Positions 39,036 to 46,970 of a stretch of 64,000 bases of DNA are shown piece by piece. Numbering within the stretch: position 1 is the stretch's first letter; each line of letters begins with the position of its first letter. The notes under the pieces are model-generated. The model made no database searches, was not told the DNA's origin, and saw nothing but the letters and a program-made list of their open reading frames with translations. A program made the position numbers and the translations under genes. The DNA is from a virus: IMG/VR virus record IMGVR_UViG_3300045049_000234, positions 47,180 through 111,179 of that record; one strand, given 5' to 3'.

Positions 39036-39538
39036 CCACCGGCCGCTATCCCAGTGCCGGGCTGTACGGCTGTGTGCGCACGCCGGGATTCGGCTCCTGG
39101 TTGATCCGCGTGGGTACCCGTTCGTGGGCCAATCACGTGTTCATCACGCTGGACGACCGGGGCACCATCGCCGAGGCGGAGCCGGGCGGCCTGCGCAAGG
39201 CGCACCTGGACGAGTACGAGGGCTACCGGTGCTCGCTGAACCTGCACGAGATGTACACCCCGGATCAGCGCCAGAAGGTCGTGGACGGCACCACGGCGCT
39301 GATCGGCGTGCCGTATGACGATCTGGCGATCGTCAACGACGGCTTGGAAGTGCTGCGCGTGCACTGGCGGTGGCTGATCAAGGCCGCCAACAGCGACCAC
39401 GAGCTGATGTGCTCGCAGGCGGTTGCGGTGGTCGGCGCGCAGGCGGGGTTCGACTGGCTGTGCGGCCGGTCCGCCGCCGTGGAGGTCACGCCCGCCGATC
39501 TGGCCAAGCGCGATGTGATGGTGCCGTGGCAGTGGTGA
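39032..39538 (+). CDS. Permuted NlpC/P60-like (YiiX-type) hydrolase
   Basis: 168 residues, ATG overlapping the previous stop. SWANHVFITLDDRG places a histidine early (~residue 34) and ELMCSQAVAVVG a cysteine late (~residue 130), the order found in circularly permuted papain-fold proteins. GVPYDDLAI is also typical of the family. May cleave cell-wall peptides or other amide bonds. Confidence 0.65.
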   Translation: MTTGRYPSAGLYGCVRTPGFGSWLIRVGTRSWANHVFITLDDRGTIAEAEPGGLRKAHLDEYEGYRCSLNLHEMYTPDQRQKVVDGTTALIGVPYDDLAIVNDGLEVLRVHWRWLIKAANSDHELMCSQAVAVVGAQAGFDWLCGRSAAVEVTPADLAKRDVMVPWQW

Positions 39539-39687
39539 GCACGGACTGCTGCTGCCCGATGTTCCAGGCGGAGGGATCGGGTCGGCACGTGACGTTCATG
39601 GCGTGCTGCCCGACGCACGCCCCGGACGCGCCGCCTGCCGTGCGCCCGCGCCCCGGTGGTGTTCCGGTGCGTCCCCGGTCCGGATAG
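39535..39687 (+). CDS. Cys-rich microprotein
   Basis: 50 residues, GTG overlapping the previous stop. DCCCP ... MACCPTH, then a Pro/Arg-rich tail. Possibly metal binding. Short, moderate support. Confidence 0.5.
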   Translation: MSTDCCCPMFQAEGSGRHVTFMACCPTHAPDAPPAVRPRPGGVPVRPRSG

Positions 39688-39743
39688 GCCGCCCACGGGC
39701 CGCGCAAGCCGTGTGGCGCGGCACTGGTTCGCTAAGGTAGCGT

Positions 39744-40058
39744 ATGCGCATGGAACCCCCCGCCTGGCCGAATCGCTACGTGTCCGACTGCGATCACACG
39801 CGCTTCGACGGGAACCTGTGCCGGGACGCCGACTGCGTGTGGCCGTGCGACCTGTGCGACGCCGACGGCTACGAGAACGACCACGTCCACTGCGACGGGT
39901 GCGCCGCCACCCGGTGCCACGGATTCTGGTGGCGGCTGAAGAAACCGATGCCGCCGAAAGACCCGAACGACACGCGCAGCGGCCTGGGCAAGGTGCGTGA
40001 CGCCGTCCGCGCGTCACGCGGCGGGGACGCCCCGGTGCAGATCCGGGGCTACGCGTGA
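39744..40058 (+). CDS. Cys/His-rich zinc protein
   Basis: 104 residues, ATG. CDHTRFDGNLCRDADCVWPCDLCDADGYENDHVHCDGCAATRCHG could hold two or three zinc ions (RING/treble-clef-like spacing). Basic C terminus. No family recognised. Confidence 0.65.
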   Translation: MRMEPPAWPNRYVSDCDHTRFDGNLCRDADCVWPCDLCDADGYENDHVHCDGCAATRCHGFWWRLKKPMPPKDPNDTRSGLGKVRDAVRASRGGDAPVQIRGYA

Positions 40059-40357
40059 TGTACGACGTCTACGCGAGTATGGCCGCGACGCTGCGCCGCC
40101 GGTGGCGCCCCCCGTACTGGCTGGTACGCGACCGCGAGAAGACCGCGCGGTGGCAGGAAACCGGCCGTGACGCGTGGACGGCGGACGTGGCGCGCAAGCT
40201 GGCCTACGCGGTGGCCGACGTGCGTCGCGGGTCGTGCTGCCCGTCGTGGGGCGACCCGCGCGTGGACGGCGACGCGCGGTTCCTGACCTCGCCGGGCCAC
40301 CCGCGCGACCCGGTCCACCAGCCGAGTTGGAAACGGCCCATGGAAGGGCTCGAATGA
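40055..40357 (+). CDS. Hypothetical basic protein
   Basis: 100 residues, GTG overlapping the previous stop. Arg/Trp rich. No family recognised. Confidence 0.6.
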   Translation: MMYDVYASMAATLRRRWRPPYWLVRDREKTARWQETGRDAWTADVARKLAYAVADVRRGSCCPSWGDPRVDGDARFLTSPGHPRDPVHQPSWKRPMEGLE

Positions 40358-40713
40358 TGCAGTACATTGCGATGCTGTGGACGGAGAAGAAGGGCAAGCT
40401 CCTTCAGACCTTCGGTCCCTACCCCACCGAGAAGGCCGCATGGGACGCCACCGAGCGGCTGAACGACTGGCCCGCGATCCGCGATGGGCAATGGGACGTG
40501 GTCGCGCTCTACTCAAACCCTAAGCAGCCGGTCCAGCAGACGTCTGCGACGCAGGTCTGGACCGGAGGATCGATCACATTGTCGGGCGCGATCGTCAGCC
40601 AGCCTGTCGGGCAGTGGACGCTGCGATCCGATCAGTACATGCCGTACGCGTCGGTATCGGTCGCGGTGCCGGTGGCCAACGCGGCGATCACCGTCAACCG
40701 GCCGATGTACTGA
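40354..40713 (+). CDS. Hypothetical protein
   Basis: 119 residues, ATG overlapping the previous stop. KLLQTFGPYPTEKAAWDATERLND start, then a beta-rich half. No family recognised. Confidence 0.6.
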   Translation: MMQYIAMLWTEKKGKLLQTFGPYPTEKAAWDATERLNDWPAIRDGQWDVVALYSNPKQPVQQTSATQVWTGGSITLSGAIVSQPVGQWTLRSDQYMPYASVSVAVPVANAAITVNRPMY

Positions 40714-40714
40714 C

Positions 40715-40909
40715 ATGGCCACGCGCGTCGTCAGGGACGCCACGCACACGCCGTGGGGTGCACTGATATGGAACCACGCACCGTGCAACCGCTTCGGCTG
40801 GGCCGGACGGTGCGTGCACTGCGGCGGCAACGCGATGCTGCGCCACCCGCTGACGAACCAGCCCTGTCACAAAAGCTGTCAAGATCGGATCGACCGTGCT
40901 GCTGGATGA
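40715..40909 (+). CDS. Small zinc-ribbon protein
   Basis: 64 residues, ATG 1 nt after the previous stop. CVHCGGNAM ... CHKSC. No family recognised. Confidence 0.6.
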   Translation: MATRVVRDATHTPWGALIWNHAPCNRFGWAGRCVHCGGNAMLRHPLTNQPCHKSCQDRIDRAAG

Positions 40910-40985
40910 CAGGTTCTGCCGATGTGGCGCGCTAGCCGCGCGCCGCCGCCGCGCCACAGACAAGGCGAACGGACATGGCAACTGA
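40896..40985 (+). CDS. Possible 29-residue microprotein
   Basis: GTG within the previous gene's end; VLLDDRFCRCGALAARRRR... ends overlapping the next start by 11 nt. It bridges a gap of 65 nt in an otherwise gapless run, which is the main support. Confidence 0.35.
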   Translation: MLLDDRFCRCGALAARRRRATDKANGHGN

Positions 40986-41418
40986 CACGTGGGACCTGAC
41001 CCCCATCGGCCGGTTCATCCTCGATCGGCTGGACGAGGAGAACGCCGCCGCCACCGCCGCCACGCCCGACGGCGAGACGTGCGCCGCGTGGCCGCCCCCG
41101 GCGCTGAGGCGCTACGAGATCGCCGACGTGCCGTTCGACGACTGGCAGCGCGCCCGCGTGCCGTTCATCAAGTACTGGTCGCCGCTGCGGGTCATGGCGG
41201 AGCTGAACGTCATCCGGACGTTGGTGATCGCGCACGAGGGCGAGCACTACTGCCCCACGCCCGACCACGATCAGCCGTACTTCAACTACCTGCAAGGGTG
41301 GGAAGAAGAACGCGAGCACCCGCAGATATGCCCGGTGCACCGCCTGGTCGCCGCACTGTGGAGCGATCACCCGGACTACCACGCGAAGGAATGGGAGCCG
41401 GTGTATGACCTCGACTGA
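40975..41418 (+). CDS. DUF6221-like protein
   Basis: 147 residues, ATG. IGRFILDRLDEENAAA, RVMAELNVIRTLV and the C-terminal CPVHRLVAALWSDHPDYHAKEW match a family (DUF6221) common in Streptomyces and its phages, in my recollection. Function unknown. Confidence 0.72.
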   Translation: MATDTWDLTPIGRFILDRLDEENAAATAATPDGETCAAWPPPALRRYEIADVPFDDWQRARVPFIKYWSPLRVMAELNVIRTLVIAHEGEHYCPTPDHDQPYFNYLQGWEEEREHPQICPVHRLVAALWSDHPDYHAKEWEPVYDLD

Positions 41419-41677
41419 CGATGGCGTGGACGGCGAGTGGTACGAGGTTGACCGCTCCGCCCCGTGGTACGACGAAGACCGCTGCCATCAGGCCGACCAC
41501 CACGAGCGCCTGCACACGCAGGGCGCCGCCCACGCCAAGGCCATCGACCTGCTGCGCGAGATCTACGACGAGCCCGACGTGCGGCTGGGCTACCACCTGC
41601 ACAACAAGGTGCAGACGTTCCTGCGCGGCATCGACTGGCACGACGCGATGAAGGACTTCACGGAAGGCGCCGAATGA
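41405..41677 (+). CDS. Hypothetical acidic protein
   Basis: 90 residues, ATG overlapping by 14 nt. His/Asp rich. No family recognised. Confidence 0.6.
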   Translation: MTSTDDGVDGEWYEVDRSAPWYDEDRCHQADHHERLHTQGAAHAKAIDLLREIYDEPDVRLGYHLHNKVQTFLRGIDWHDAMKDFTEGAE

Positions 41678-41916
41678 ACGTGGCCGACATCCCGGTGGCG
41701 CTGGAGGCCGTGCGCATCAGCCCCCGACCGGGCGACGTGATCCTGGTCAAACCGCAGCGGGACTTCCTGACCACGTATCAGGCGCGTGCGATTCAGGAGA
41801 CGTTGGAAGCGTACCTGCCGGACCACCGCGTGTGCCTGATCCCGTTCAGCGCCGACCTCGCGGTACTGAGCGCCGAAGACCTCAAATACCTGATGGAAGA
41901 GGACGACACGCAGTGA
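41674..41916 (+). CDS. Hypothetical protein
   Basis: 80 residues, ATG overlapping the previous stop. PGDVILVKPQRDFLTTYQARAIQETLEAYLPDHRV looks like a small alpha/beta fold. No family recognised. Confidence 0.62.
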   Translation: MNVADIPVALEAVRISPRPGDVILVKPQRDFLTTYQARAIQETLEAYLPDHRVCLIPFSADLAVLSAEDLKYLMEEDDTQ

Positions 41917-42476
41917 CCGCCATCGCGGCCATCGCCAGCCAGTCCTCCGGCCGCGTCTACATGGCCGGAGACAGCGCGATCACCTCCGGGTGGAACATCA
42001 GCTCCCGCTACGGCGGCAAGGTGTTCCGCACCGGCCCGTACGTCATGGGCGTGTCCGGCGGGCTGCGCGGCGCGCAAATCGTCCAGTACCACCTGGACGT
42101 CCCGGAACCGGCGCACCCGGACGGCCTGGGCGCGTTCATGGCCACCGTGTTCGTGGACCGGCTGCGCAAGGCGTACAAGGACGCCGGGTACGCGAAGAAG
42201 GAATCAGACCGCGAGACCAGCGAGGACAACATCCTGGTGGGCGTGCGCGGGCGGATCTTCACGATCTGGGGCCAGTACGCCGCCGAGGAGACCACGCTGC
42301 CGTACGCGACGATCGGCAGCGGCGGCGAATACGCGCTCGGCTCGCTGCACACCACCCACGACCTGCCGATGCGTCCGCGTGTCCGCCTGGAGCTGGCATT
42401 GCTGGCCGCTGAGCAGTTCAACGCCGCCGTGCGCGGCCCGTTCACGTTCGCATCGACACCACGGGACGATGACTGA
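41913..42476 (+). CDS. HslV/proteasome-beta-like Ntn hydrolase
   Basis: 187 residues, GTG; removal of fMet would expose Thr2 (MTAIAAIAS), the catalytic nucleophile position. VYMAGDSAITSGW, GKVFRTGPYVMGVSGGL and YATIGSGGEYALGS follow the proteasome/HslV beta-subunit pattern, including the GDSA and GSGG motifs. HslV is about 175 residues. No ATPase partner lies next to it. May degrade or process phage or host proteins, or be an inactive relative. Confidence 0.78.
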   Translation: MTAIAAIASQSSGRVYMAGDSAITSGWNISSRYGGKVFRTGPYVMGVSGGLRGAQIVQYHLDVPEPAHPDGLGAFMATVFVDRLRKAYKDAGYAKKESDRETSEDNILVGVRGRIFTIWGQYAAEETTLPYATIGSGGEYALGSLHTTHDLPMRPRVRLELALLAAEQFNAAVRGPFTFASTPRDDD

Positions 42477-42742
42477 TGCCAGCCGTAGGGTTCGTCACCG
42501 ACCGGCCCGGCGGCGGCAGCCGCGAGATCCTGCTGTCCCGTCACGCGCACATCGACTTGGCGCGCGAGCTGGCTGTACGCGGCAAGGACGGCGTGGCCAA
42601 GCTGACGATCCGGTGGGGCATCAAGCCCCCTGAGATGTTCAGCTTCGAGATCCACGCTGACGGCAGCGTGCACTGCTCGGACGGGTACGAGGCGATCGTC
42701 CAGGACGGCAAGATCACCGGCTTCCGCAAGACCCTGCCATGA
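42476..42742 (+). CDS. Hypothetical protein
   Basis: 88 residues, ATG overlapping by 1 nt. Beta-rich (FSFEIHADGSVHCSDGY). Follows the HslV-like gene. No family recognised. Confidence 0.6.
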   Translation: MPAVGFVTDRPGGGSREILLSRHAHIDLARELAVRGKDGVAKLTIRWGIKPPEMFSFEIHADGSVHCSDGYEAIVQDGKITGFRKTLP

Positions 42743-43089
42743 GGATCAAGGGCATCGCGTACCTGCCGGAGCCGGAGGAGTACCCGCAGACGTGGGAGGT
42801 CCCGGACGGACCCGTGCCGCTGCGCGTCGAGTTCAACCCGGTCCGCATCCCCATCGGCACGGCCCGGCTGACCAAGCATCCGGACGGCACCATCACCTGC
42901 ACCGCGCAGATCGCCGAAGGCGAGGAGCAGTTCCTCGGCTCGTTCCCGAAGCTCGCGGTCAGCCTGGCGTTGCGGCCCGGCGCGGTCGAGGACCGGCTGA
43001 CGGAGCACGCGCGGGTCCTCGGGGTCAGCGTGTGCCACGAGAACCAAAACCGGGACATCCCGCCGTACAAGATCCTGGAGGACGAGTGA
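42739..43089 (+). CDS. Hypothetical protein
   Basis: 116 residues, ATG overlapping the previous stop. Beta-rich. No family recognised. Confidence 0.6.
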   Translation: MRIKGIAYLPEPEEYPQTWEVPDGPVPLRVEFNPVRIPIGTARLTKHPDGTITCTAQIAEGEEQFLGSFPKLAVSLALRPGAVEDRLTEHARVLGVSVCHENQNRDIPPYKILEDE

Positions 43090-43262
43090 ACACGTACAGC
43101 GTGATCTGGTACCCGCCGACCGCGACCGCCGGGACGCAGGCTACGGTGCAGGCCGCGCAGTTCATTGTGAACGAGGACTACGTCCTGTTCGTGGACAGCG
43201 CCGGGGATCCGCTGCTCGCCATCCCGCGCAGCCTGAGCCCCGTGGTGACGAAGACCGCCTGA
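43086..43262 (+). CDS. Small hypothetical protein
   Basis: 58 residues, GTG overlapping the previous stop. Beta-rich. No family recognised. Confidence 0.58.
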   Translation: MNTYSVIWYPPTATAGTQATVQAAQFIVNEDYVLFVDSAGDPLLAIPRSLSPVVTKTA

Positions 43263-43561
43263 TGCCGTACACGCACCGGATCAACCCGGAGCCGTATCCG
43301 GCCGGGACCGTCCTGACGTCCGGCGACCTAGAGCCGTGCGGCGGGACGATGGTGCGGGACGCCGCCGGTACCGAGTGGATCCGGGACAGCCTGTACGAGG
43401 GACCGGCGAATTGGTATCCGCTCATCCCAGCAGAGCCGGGGTGGTACCGGGATGCGGACGTGGAGACATGGACGCACGTGGCGGGTAATCACGGGCCGGT
43501 GACCGTCACCGAGGCCCCTAGCGATGACGATGTAGAGACGGCGCGCAGATGGCTGACATGA
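43262..43561 (+). CDS. Hypothetical protein
   Basis: 99 residues, ATG sharing a base with the previous stop. Trp/Pro rich. No family recognised. Confidence 0.6.
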   Translation: MPYTHRINPEPYPAGTVLTSGDLEPCGGTMVRDAAGTEWIRDSLYEGPANWYPLIPAEPGWYRDADVETWTHVAGNHGPVTVTEAPSDDDVETARRWLT

Positions 43562-43890
43562 GCGAGAAGCAGATCACGTACCACGCCGCCGCGCAGTTCG
43601 ACCAGATCGAGCCCGCACCGTTCGACGAGATCACCGCGCTGGTCGTCCCGACCCGCGCGGACCGGTTCACCCCGCACGTCGGGCGCGATGTACTGGTGAG
43701 TGTGCACGACCTGACGGACCCGCGCAGCGGGCTGATCCCGGTGGCCGCACAGGTGACCGGCGTCGCGGCGGCGGCGGGCATGGGCGACGGGTACGGCACG
43801 ATGGTCACGTTCACGCACCCGATCATCGTGCCCCGCTCGCCCCGCCTGATGTACACGATCTGCGACGAGTACGGGTCGCTCATCCAGTGA
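43558..43890 (+). CDS. Hypothetical protein
   Basis: 110 residues from ATG overlapping the previous stop (ATG 43549 also in frame). Beta-barrel-like appearance (HVGRDVLVSVHDLTDPRSGLIPV). No family recognised. Confidence 0.6.
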   Translation: MSEKQITYHAAAQFDQIEPAPFDEITALVVPTRADRFTPHVGRDVLVSVHDLTDPRSGLIPVAAQVTGVAAAAGMGDGYGTMVTFTHPIIVPRSPRLMYTICDEYGSLIQ

Positions 43891-44186
43891 ACGCGCACGA
43901 GCGGCTGTACGTGATCGCGGGAACGTACCGGGAGTACTTGGACTGGTGCGCCGATCTGCCGATCGGCCGCAACGATCCGCGCGTGCGGTGCGTGCTCGAT
44001 TCCTGGGCGTTGCAAGGCGCGCCGCGCGGTCTGTGGTACATCAAGATCGGAACATGGGAACGCTGGTCCAGCCGGGCGCACATCGATGAGATGCTGTACT
44101 GCTGCGAAGCCCGCGACGCGGACGCGGCCATGGGTCGGATGGGCTCGGAGCGGAGATCGGCTGTAAACCGGTTGCCATCGGCATAG
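43887..44186 (+). CDS. Hypothetical protein whose end overlaps a tRNA gene
   Basis: 99 residues, GTG overlapping the previous stop. The last 18 codons lie inside tRNA-Tyr, so the C terminus (MGRMGSERRSAVNRLPSA) is encoded by tRNA sequence. The first ~80 residues (YREYLDWCADLPIGRNDPRVRCVLDSW) look genuine. Either the original stop was lost or the gene tolerates the overlap. Confidence 0.6.
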   Translation: MNAHERLYVIAGTYREYLDWCADLPIGRNDPRVRCVLDSWALQGAPRGLWYIKIGTWERWSSRAHIDEMLYCCEARDADAAMGRMGSERRSAVNRLPSA

Positions 44187-44210
44187 CAGGTTCGACACCT
44201 GCCCGACCCA
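44132..44210 (+). tRNA. tRNA-Tyr(GTA)
   Basis: Acceptor GGGTCGG/CCGACCC, anticodon arm ATCGG-CTGTAAA-CCGGT, long variable arm TGCC/GGCA, T arm GCAGG-TTCGACA-CCTGC, discriminator A. No CCA is encoded. D arm is weaker. Followed by CGCGGAGGAACC, the ribosome site of the next gene. Confidence 0.85.
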
Positions 44211-44223
44211 CGCGGAGGAACCA

Positions 44224-44448
44224 GTGAGCACCGTAGATCGGATACGTCGGTATCTGGAGAACACCCGCCACTACGGCGGCAACGGCGACGAACCGCTGAT
44301 CGACGCGCTGTCCGACGTCGTGGGATTGTGGTCCCCGCCGGATGAGGACGCGGGCGATGACCTGATGGCGTGGGATGAGGGCTATCAGGAGGCGATGGAC
44401 GAGGTTGTGGACGTCATCGCCAACGCACTCGGGATCGCCCGTGAATGA
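44224..44448 (+). CDS. Hypothetical acidic protein
   Basis: 74 residues, GTG after GGAGGAACCA. Acidic and helical. No family recognised. Confidence 0.62.
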   Translation: MSTVDRIRRYLENTRHYGGNGDEPLIDALSDVVGLWSPPDEDAGDDLMAWDEGYQEAMDEVVDVIANALGIARE

Positions 44449-44746
44449 CGTCACCACGGCCATAGGCGAGCGTTTGGCGGCGTTGGACGGGATAGACGTC
44501 ACCGCCGAGCCGGAACGCTCCTTGCGGGCGATCCTGGCCCTACGCGAGGCCGCCCGCGCCGTGGTGGACCTGCACTGCCCGCGCGAGCCGACGCAGATCG
44601 AGGCGGCCGGACTGCCCTCGTACGAACGTGGAAAGATGGTGTGTACCGTGTGTATGCCCAGTGGTGGAGCGCTGGGTCCACGCGAGGTCTACCCATGCAG
44701 AACGGTGCGCGCCATCATGGGAATGATCGGGGTGAAAGAACCGTGA
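44441..44746 (+). CDS. Hypothetical protein
   Basis: 101 residues, GTG overlapping by 8 nt. LRAILALREAARAVVDLHCPREPTQ ... MVCTVCMP has a CxxC pair and a helical start typical of small actinophage proteins. No family recognised. Confidence 0.62.
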   Translation: MNDVTTAIGERLAALDGIDVTAEPERSLRAILALREAARAVVDLHCPREPTQIEAAGLPSYERGKMVCTVCMPSGGALGPREVYPCRTVRAIMGMIGVKEP

Positions 44747-44793
44747 TCCGTCCGCGCAGCATGAGCGTGTTCCGCCGCATCAAGGAGGACCCC

Positions 44794-45108
44794 ATGGGAT
44801 TGACCACCAACCCGGACGATCCGCGCCTGACCCACGGCACCGACGAACACCCGGTGCCGCAGGCGGAGGCATACCTGGTCATGTCGCGGGCCGAACGCGC
44901 GAAGGGTTTCGTGCGGCCGGTCCGGCAAAGCTACGTCCACATGGTGTGCGGCGGCATCACCACCATGGGCAGTGCACTGGCCGAGACGTACGCCCGCGAC
45001 CCCTCGTTCTACGGCGCCACGTACTGCGCGAAGTGCCAGATGCACCGGCCGGTGGGCGCGGACGGCGAATTCGTGTGGCAGGGCACGGACCAGCGAGTCG
45101 GCACGTGA
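44794..45108 (+). CDS. Hypothetical protein with Cys pair
   Basis: 104 residues from ATG 44794, preceded by AAGGAGGACCCC; the frame also opens at GTG 44743. HMVCGGITTMG ... YCAKCQMHRP is a possible zinc site. No family recognised. Confidence 0.62.
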   Translation: MGLTTNPDDPRLTHGTDEHPVPQAEAYLVMSRAERAKGFVRPVRQSYVHMVCGGITTMGSALAETYARDPSFYGATYCAKCQMHRPVGADGEFVWQGTDQRVGT

Positions 45109-45446
45109 CCACGATCGACTATCCGGGGTTCCTGAACCTGCTGCCGGGTGACGGCCGCCCGTGCTCGATCCACCCGGGGCACTACATCACCGGCGACGGC
45201 TGCGACCGGTGCGCGGAGATCAACTTGGTGCGCAGACTGCGCCGGGAGATCCAATCGCTCATCGAACTCGCGAGCTGCTATGAGGACATGGTCTGCGTGT
45301 GCCGGGAGTCGTGCGGCGACCACTTGGACGCGTCCGCGATGATCCACATCCAGAACCTCATCAGCGACCTGCGGTTGCGATGGGACTGCGACAACACGGA
45401 CCCGGACGAGCCAGAAGGCGGGTTCGTCCAGGACGCGCCGCTGTGA
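45105..45446 (+). CDS. Hypothetical Cys-rich protein
   Basis: 113 residues, GTG overlapping the previous stop. PCSIHPGHYITGDGCDRC and MVCVCRESCGDH. No family recognised. Confidence 0.6.
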   Translation: MTTIDYPGFLNLLPGDGRPCSIHPGHYITGDGCDRCAEINLVRRLRREIQSLIELASCYEDMVCVCRESCGDHLDASAMIHIQNLISDLRLRWDCDNTDPDEPEGGFVQDAPL

Positions 45447-45655
45447 CACCCGTCGCGGGCGCGCGGATCCGGTTGACCCCGGCCGAACGCGAAGCGCTGG
45501 CACGGTGGATCGTGCGCGCGGTGGTGTGGTTGTCCGAGCGGATGGGCGTCCCGCCGTGGGGCGCGGTGCTGATCGTCACGGGGCTGATAGTGGCCGCCGG
45601 TGTGGTGTACGCGTTTTGGGACGACATCATGGATTGGATCGGCCAATGGGTGTGA
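45443..45655 (+). CDS. Small membrane protein (paralogue of 63429)
   Basis: 70 residues, GTG overlapping the previous stop. LTPAEREALARWIVRAVVWL then PPWGAVLIVTGLIVAAGVVYAFWDD: amphipathic helix plus one membrane helix. The minus-strand gene at 63429 has the same layout and near-identical motif order. Confidence 0.62.
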   Translation: MTPVAGARIRLTPAEREALARWIVRAVVWLSERMGVPPWGAVLIVTGLIVAAGVVYAFWDDIMDWIGQWV

Positions 45656-45825
45656 TCATCGTCCCCGTGGTCCCGGCGTGCACCCGGTACCACACGTGCA
45701 AGCCGGTGACCGAGCATGACCTGATCGTCGCGGTTCTCACGGCGGTCGGCGGGTTGGCGGCACTCGCTGTTCTCGCGGCCGGGGTGATGTGGGCGTTCGG
45801 CCGGGATTGGAGGCGCCGCCGGTGA
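45646..45825 (+). CDS. Small membrane protein
   Basis: 59 residues, ATG overlapping by 10 nt. Hydrophobic segment DLIVAVLTAVGGLAALAVLAAGVMWAF then WRRRR. No family recognised. Confidence 0.58.
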   Translation: MGVIIVPVVPACTRYHTCKPVTEHDLIVAVLTAVGGLAALAVLAAGVMWAFGRDWRRRR

Positions 45826-46067
45826 CGTATGAACTCGACACGCGGGCCGTGTTCGTCGGCGGACCGATCGACGGGCAGGTGCAGATCCTGCAAGGCAGGC
45901 CGTACGCATGGTTCGTCGCGCAGGCGCCCGGCATCCCCTCCGCGCTGACGGCCGACGTCGGGTGGCCGAACATCGTCAATCACATGTACCGGATCAAGGT
46001 CGTGGACGGACATCCGTCCATCACCGACGACGGCCTGACCAGGTACGAGTACGTGGGGGACCGCTGA
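45822..46067 (+). CDS. Hypothetical protein
   Basis: 81 residues, GTG overlapping the previous stop. VFVGGPIDGQVQILQGRPY is a start I associate with small phage/host proteins of unknown role. No family name. Confidence 0.6.
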   Translation: MTYELDTRAVFVGGPIDGQVQILQGRPYAWFVAQAPGIPSALTADVGWPNIVNHMYRIKVVDGHPSITDDGLTRYEYVGDR

Positions 46068-46495
46068 TGAAAGCGCTGTTCCACAGCACAGGCGGCTGCG
46101 GGTCGATCCGGTCCCCGCGCGCCGACGGGACATGGACGTTCTGCGACTGCGGCCAGGCCGCTATGCGCTGGACCGATCCGGCACGGGGACTAGCCGAAGT
46201 GTGGGCGGCCGACCCCGGCAGTGCCCGCGTGATCGGCATGAACAACGCGATGCTGCTGGCCGACCCCCCGAACGGCAGCCGTGCGGAGCAGGGCAAATCA
46301 TGGCGCGACATGCACGAGCTGAGCATCCGCGCCGTCAGCCCGCACTACCTGTTCCACGCGGACGACCGCGCGTGCTGGGCCGTGGTCATCCGCCCCGGCG
46401 AGACCGGCGACATCAAGCGCGTGGTCGAAAAGCCCTTCGATCCATCGCGTGCCATGATCGACGAGACGGAACTGTTCACGGGAGGCGACGCATGA
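46067..46495 (+). CDS. Hypothetical protein
   Basis: 142 residues, ATG sharing a base with the previous stop. Possible Cys site near the start (GCGS...FCDCGQ). No family recognised. Confidence 0.6.
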   Translation: MKALFHSTGGCGSIRSPRADGTWTFCDCGQAAMRWTDPARGLAEVWAADPGSARVIGMNNAMLLADPPNGSRAEQGKSWRDMHELSIRAVSPHYLFHADDRACWAVVIRPGETGDIKRVVEKPFDPSRAMIDETELFTGGDA

Positions 46496-46752
46496 GGTTC
46501 CACCGCAGGCCCGACGCCGTGGACGCGATCCACTACATCGGCGTCAACGAGGAGCAGGTCATGGAGTTCGTCGGGCGCGGCAAGCTGGCGCACTACGGCA
46601 ACGGCACCCAACTGATGATCCCGATCGGCGGCAACACCGGCGTGATGATCGTGTCCGTGGGGGATTGGGTGATCAAGCACCCCGACGGCACCGTGAGCAC
46701 TGCCAGCGATGCCACGTTCACCGCCACCTACGAACCCAGTGAGGCATACTGA
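46492..46752 (+). CDS. Small beta-rich protein
   Basis: 86 residues, ATG overlapping the previous stop. FHRRPDAVDAIHYIG ... GDWVIKHPDGTVSTASDATFTATYEP resembles the widespread phage 'GDWI(I)..G' domain that often precedes DUF2829 genes. Function unknown. Confidence 0.65.
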   Translation: MRFHRRPDAVDAIHYIGVNEEQVMEFVGRGKLAHYGNGTQLMIPIGGNTGVMIVSVGDWVIKHPDGTVSTASDATFTATYEPSEAY

Positions 46753-46970
46753 TGGACTTCTCCGCAGCGCTGCACGCGCTGAAGAACGGATCACGCGTCC
46801 ACCGTGCGGGATGGAACGGCGCCGGGCAGTGGATCGCGATGCAGACGCCTGACGAGAACTCGAAGATGAGCCTGCCGTACCTGTACATCAGCACGGTGGG
46901 TGGCGCACTGGTTCCGTGGCTGGCGTCACAGACCGATCTGCTTTCCGAAGACTGGGAGATCGCCGAATGA
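46752..46970 (+). CDS. DUF2829 / Tad2-like anti-Thoeris protein
   Basis: 72 residues, ATG. MDFSAALHALKNGSRVHRAGWNG, then WIAMQTPD and LVPWLASQTDLLSEDWEI are the start, middle and end of DUF2829. Tad2, a phage protein that sequesters the cyclic ADP-ribose signal of Thoeris defence, belongs to this family. The copy is shorter than most (about 90 residues), with a compact middle. Sponge activity here is inferred from homology. Confidence 0.85.
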   Translation: MDFSAALHALKNGSRVHRAGWNGAGQWIAMQTPDENSKMSLPYLYISTVGGALVPWLASQTDLLSEDWEIAE

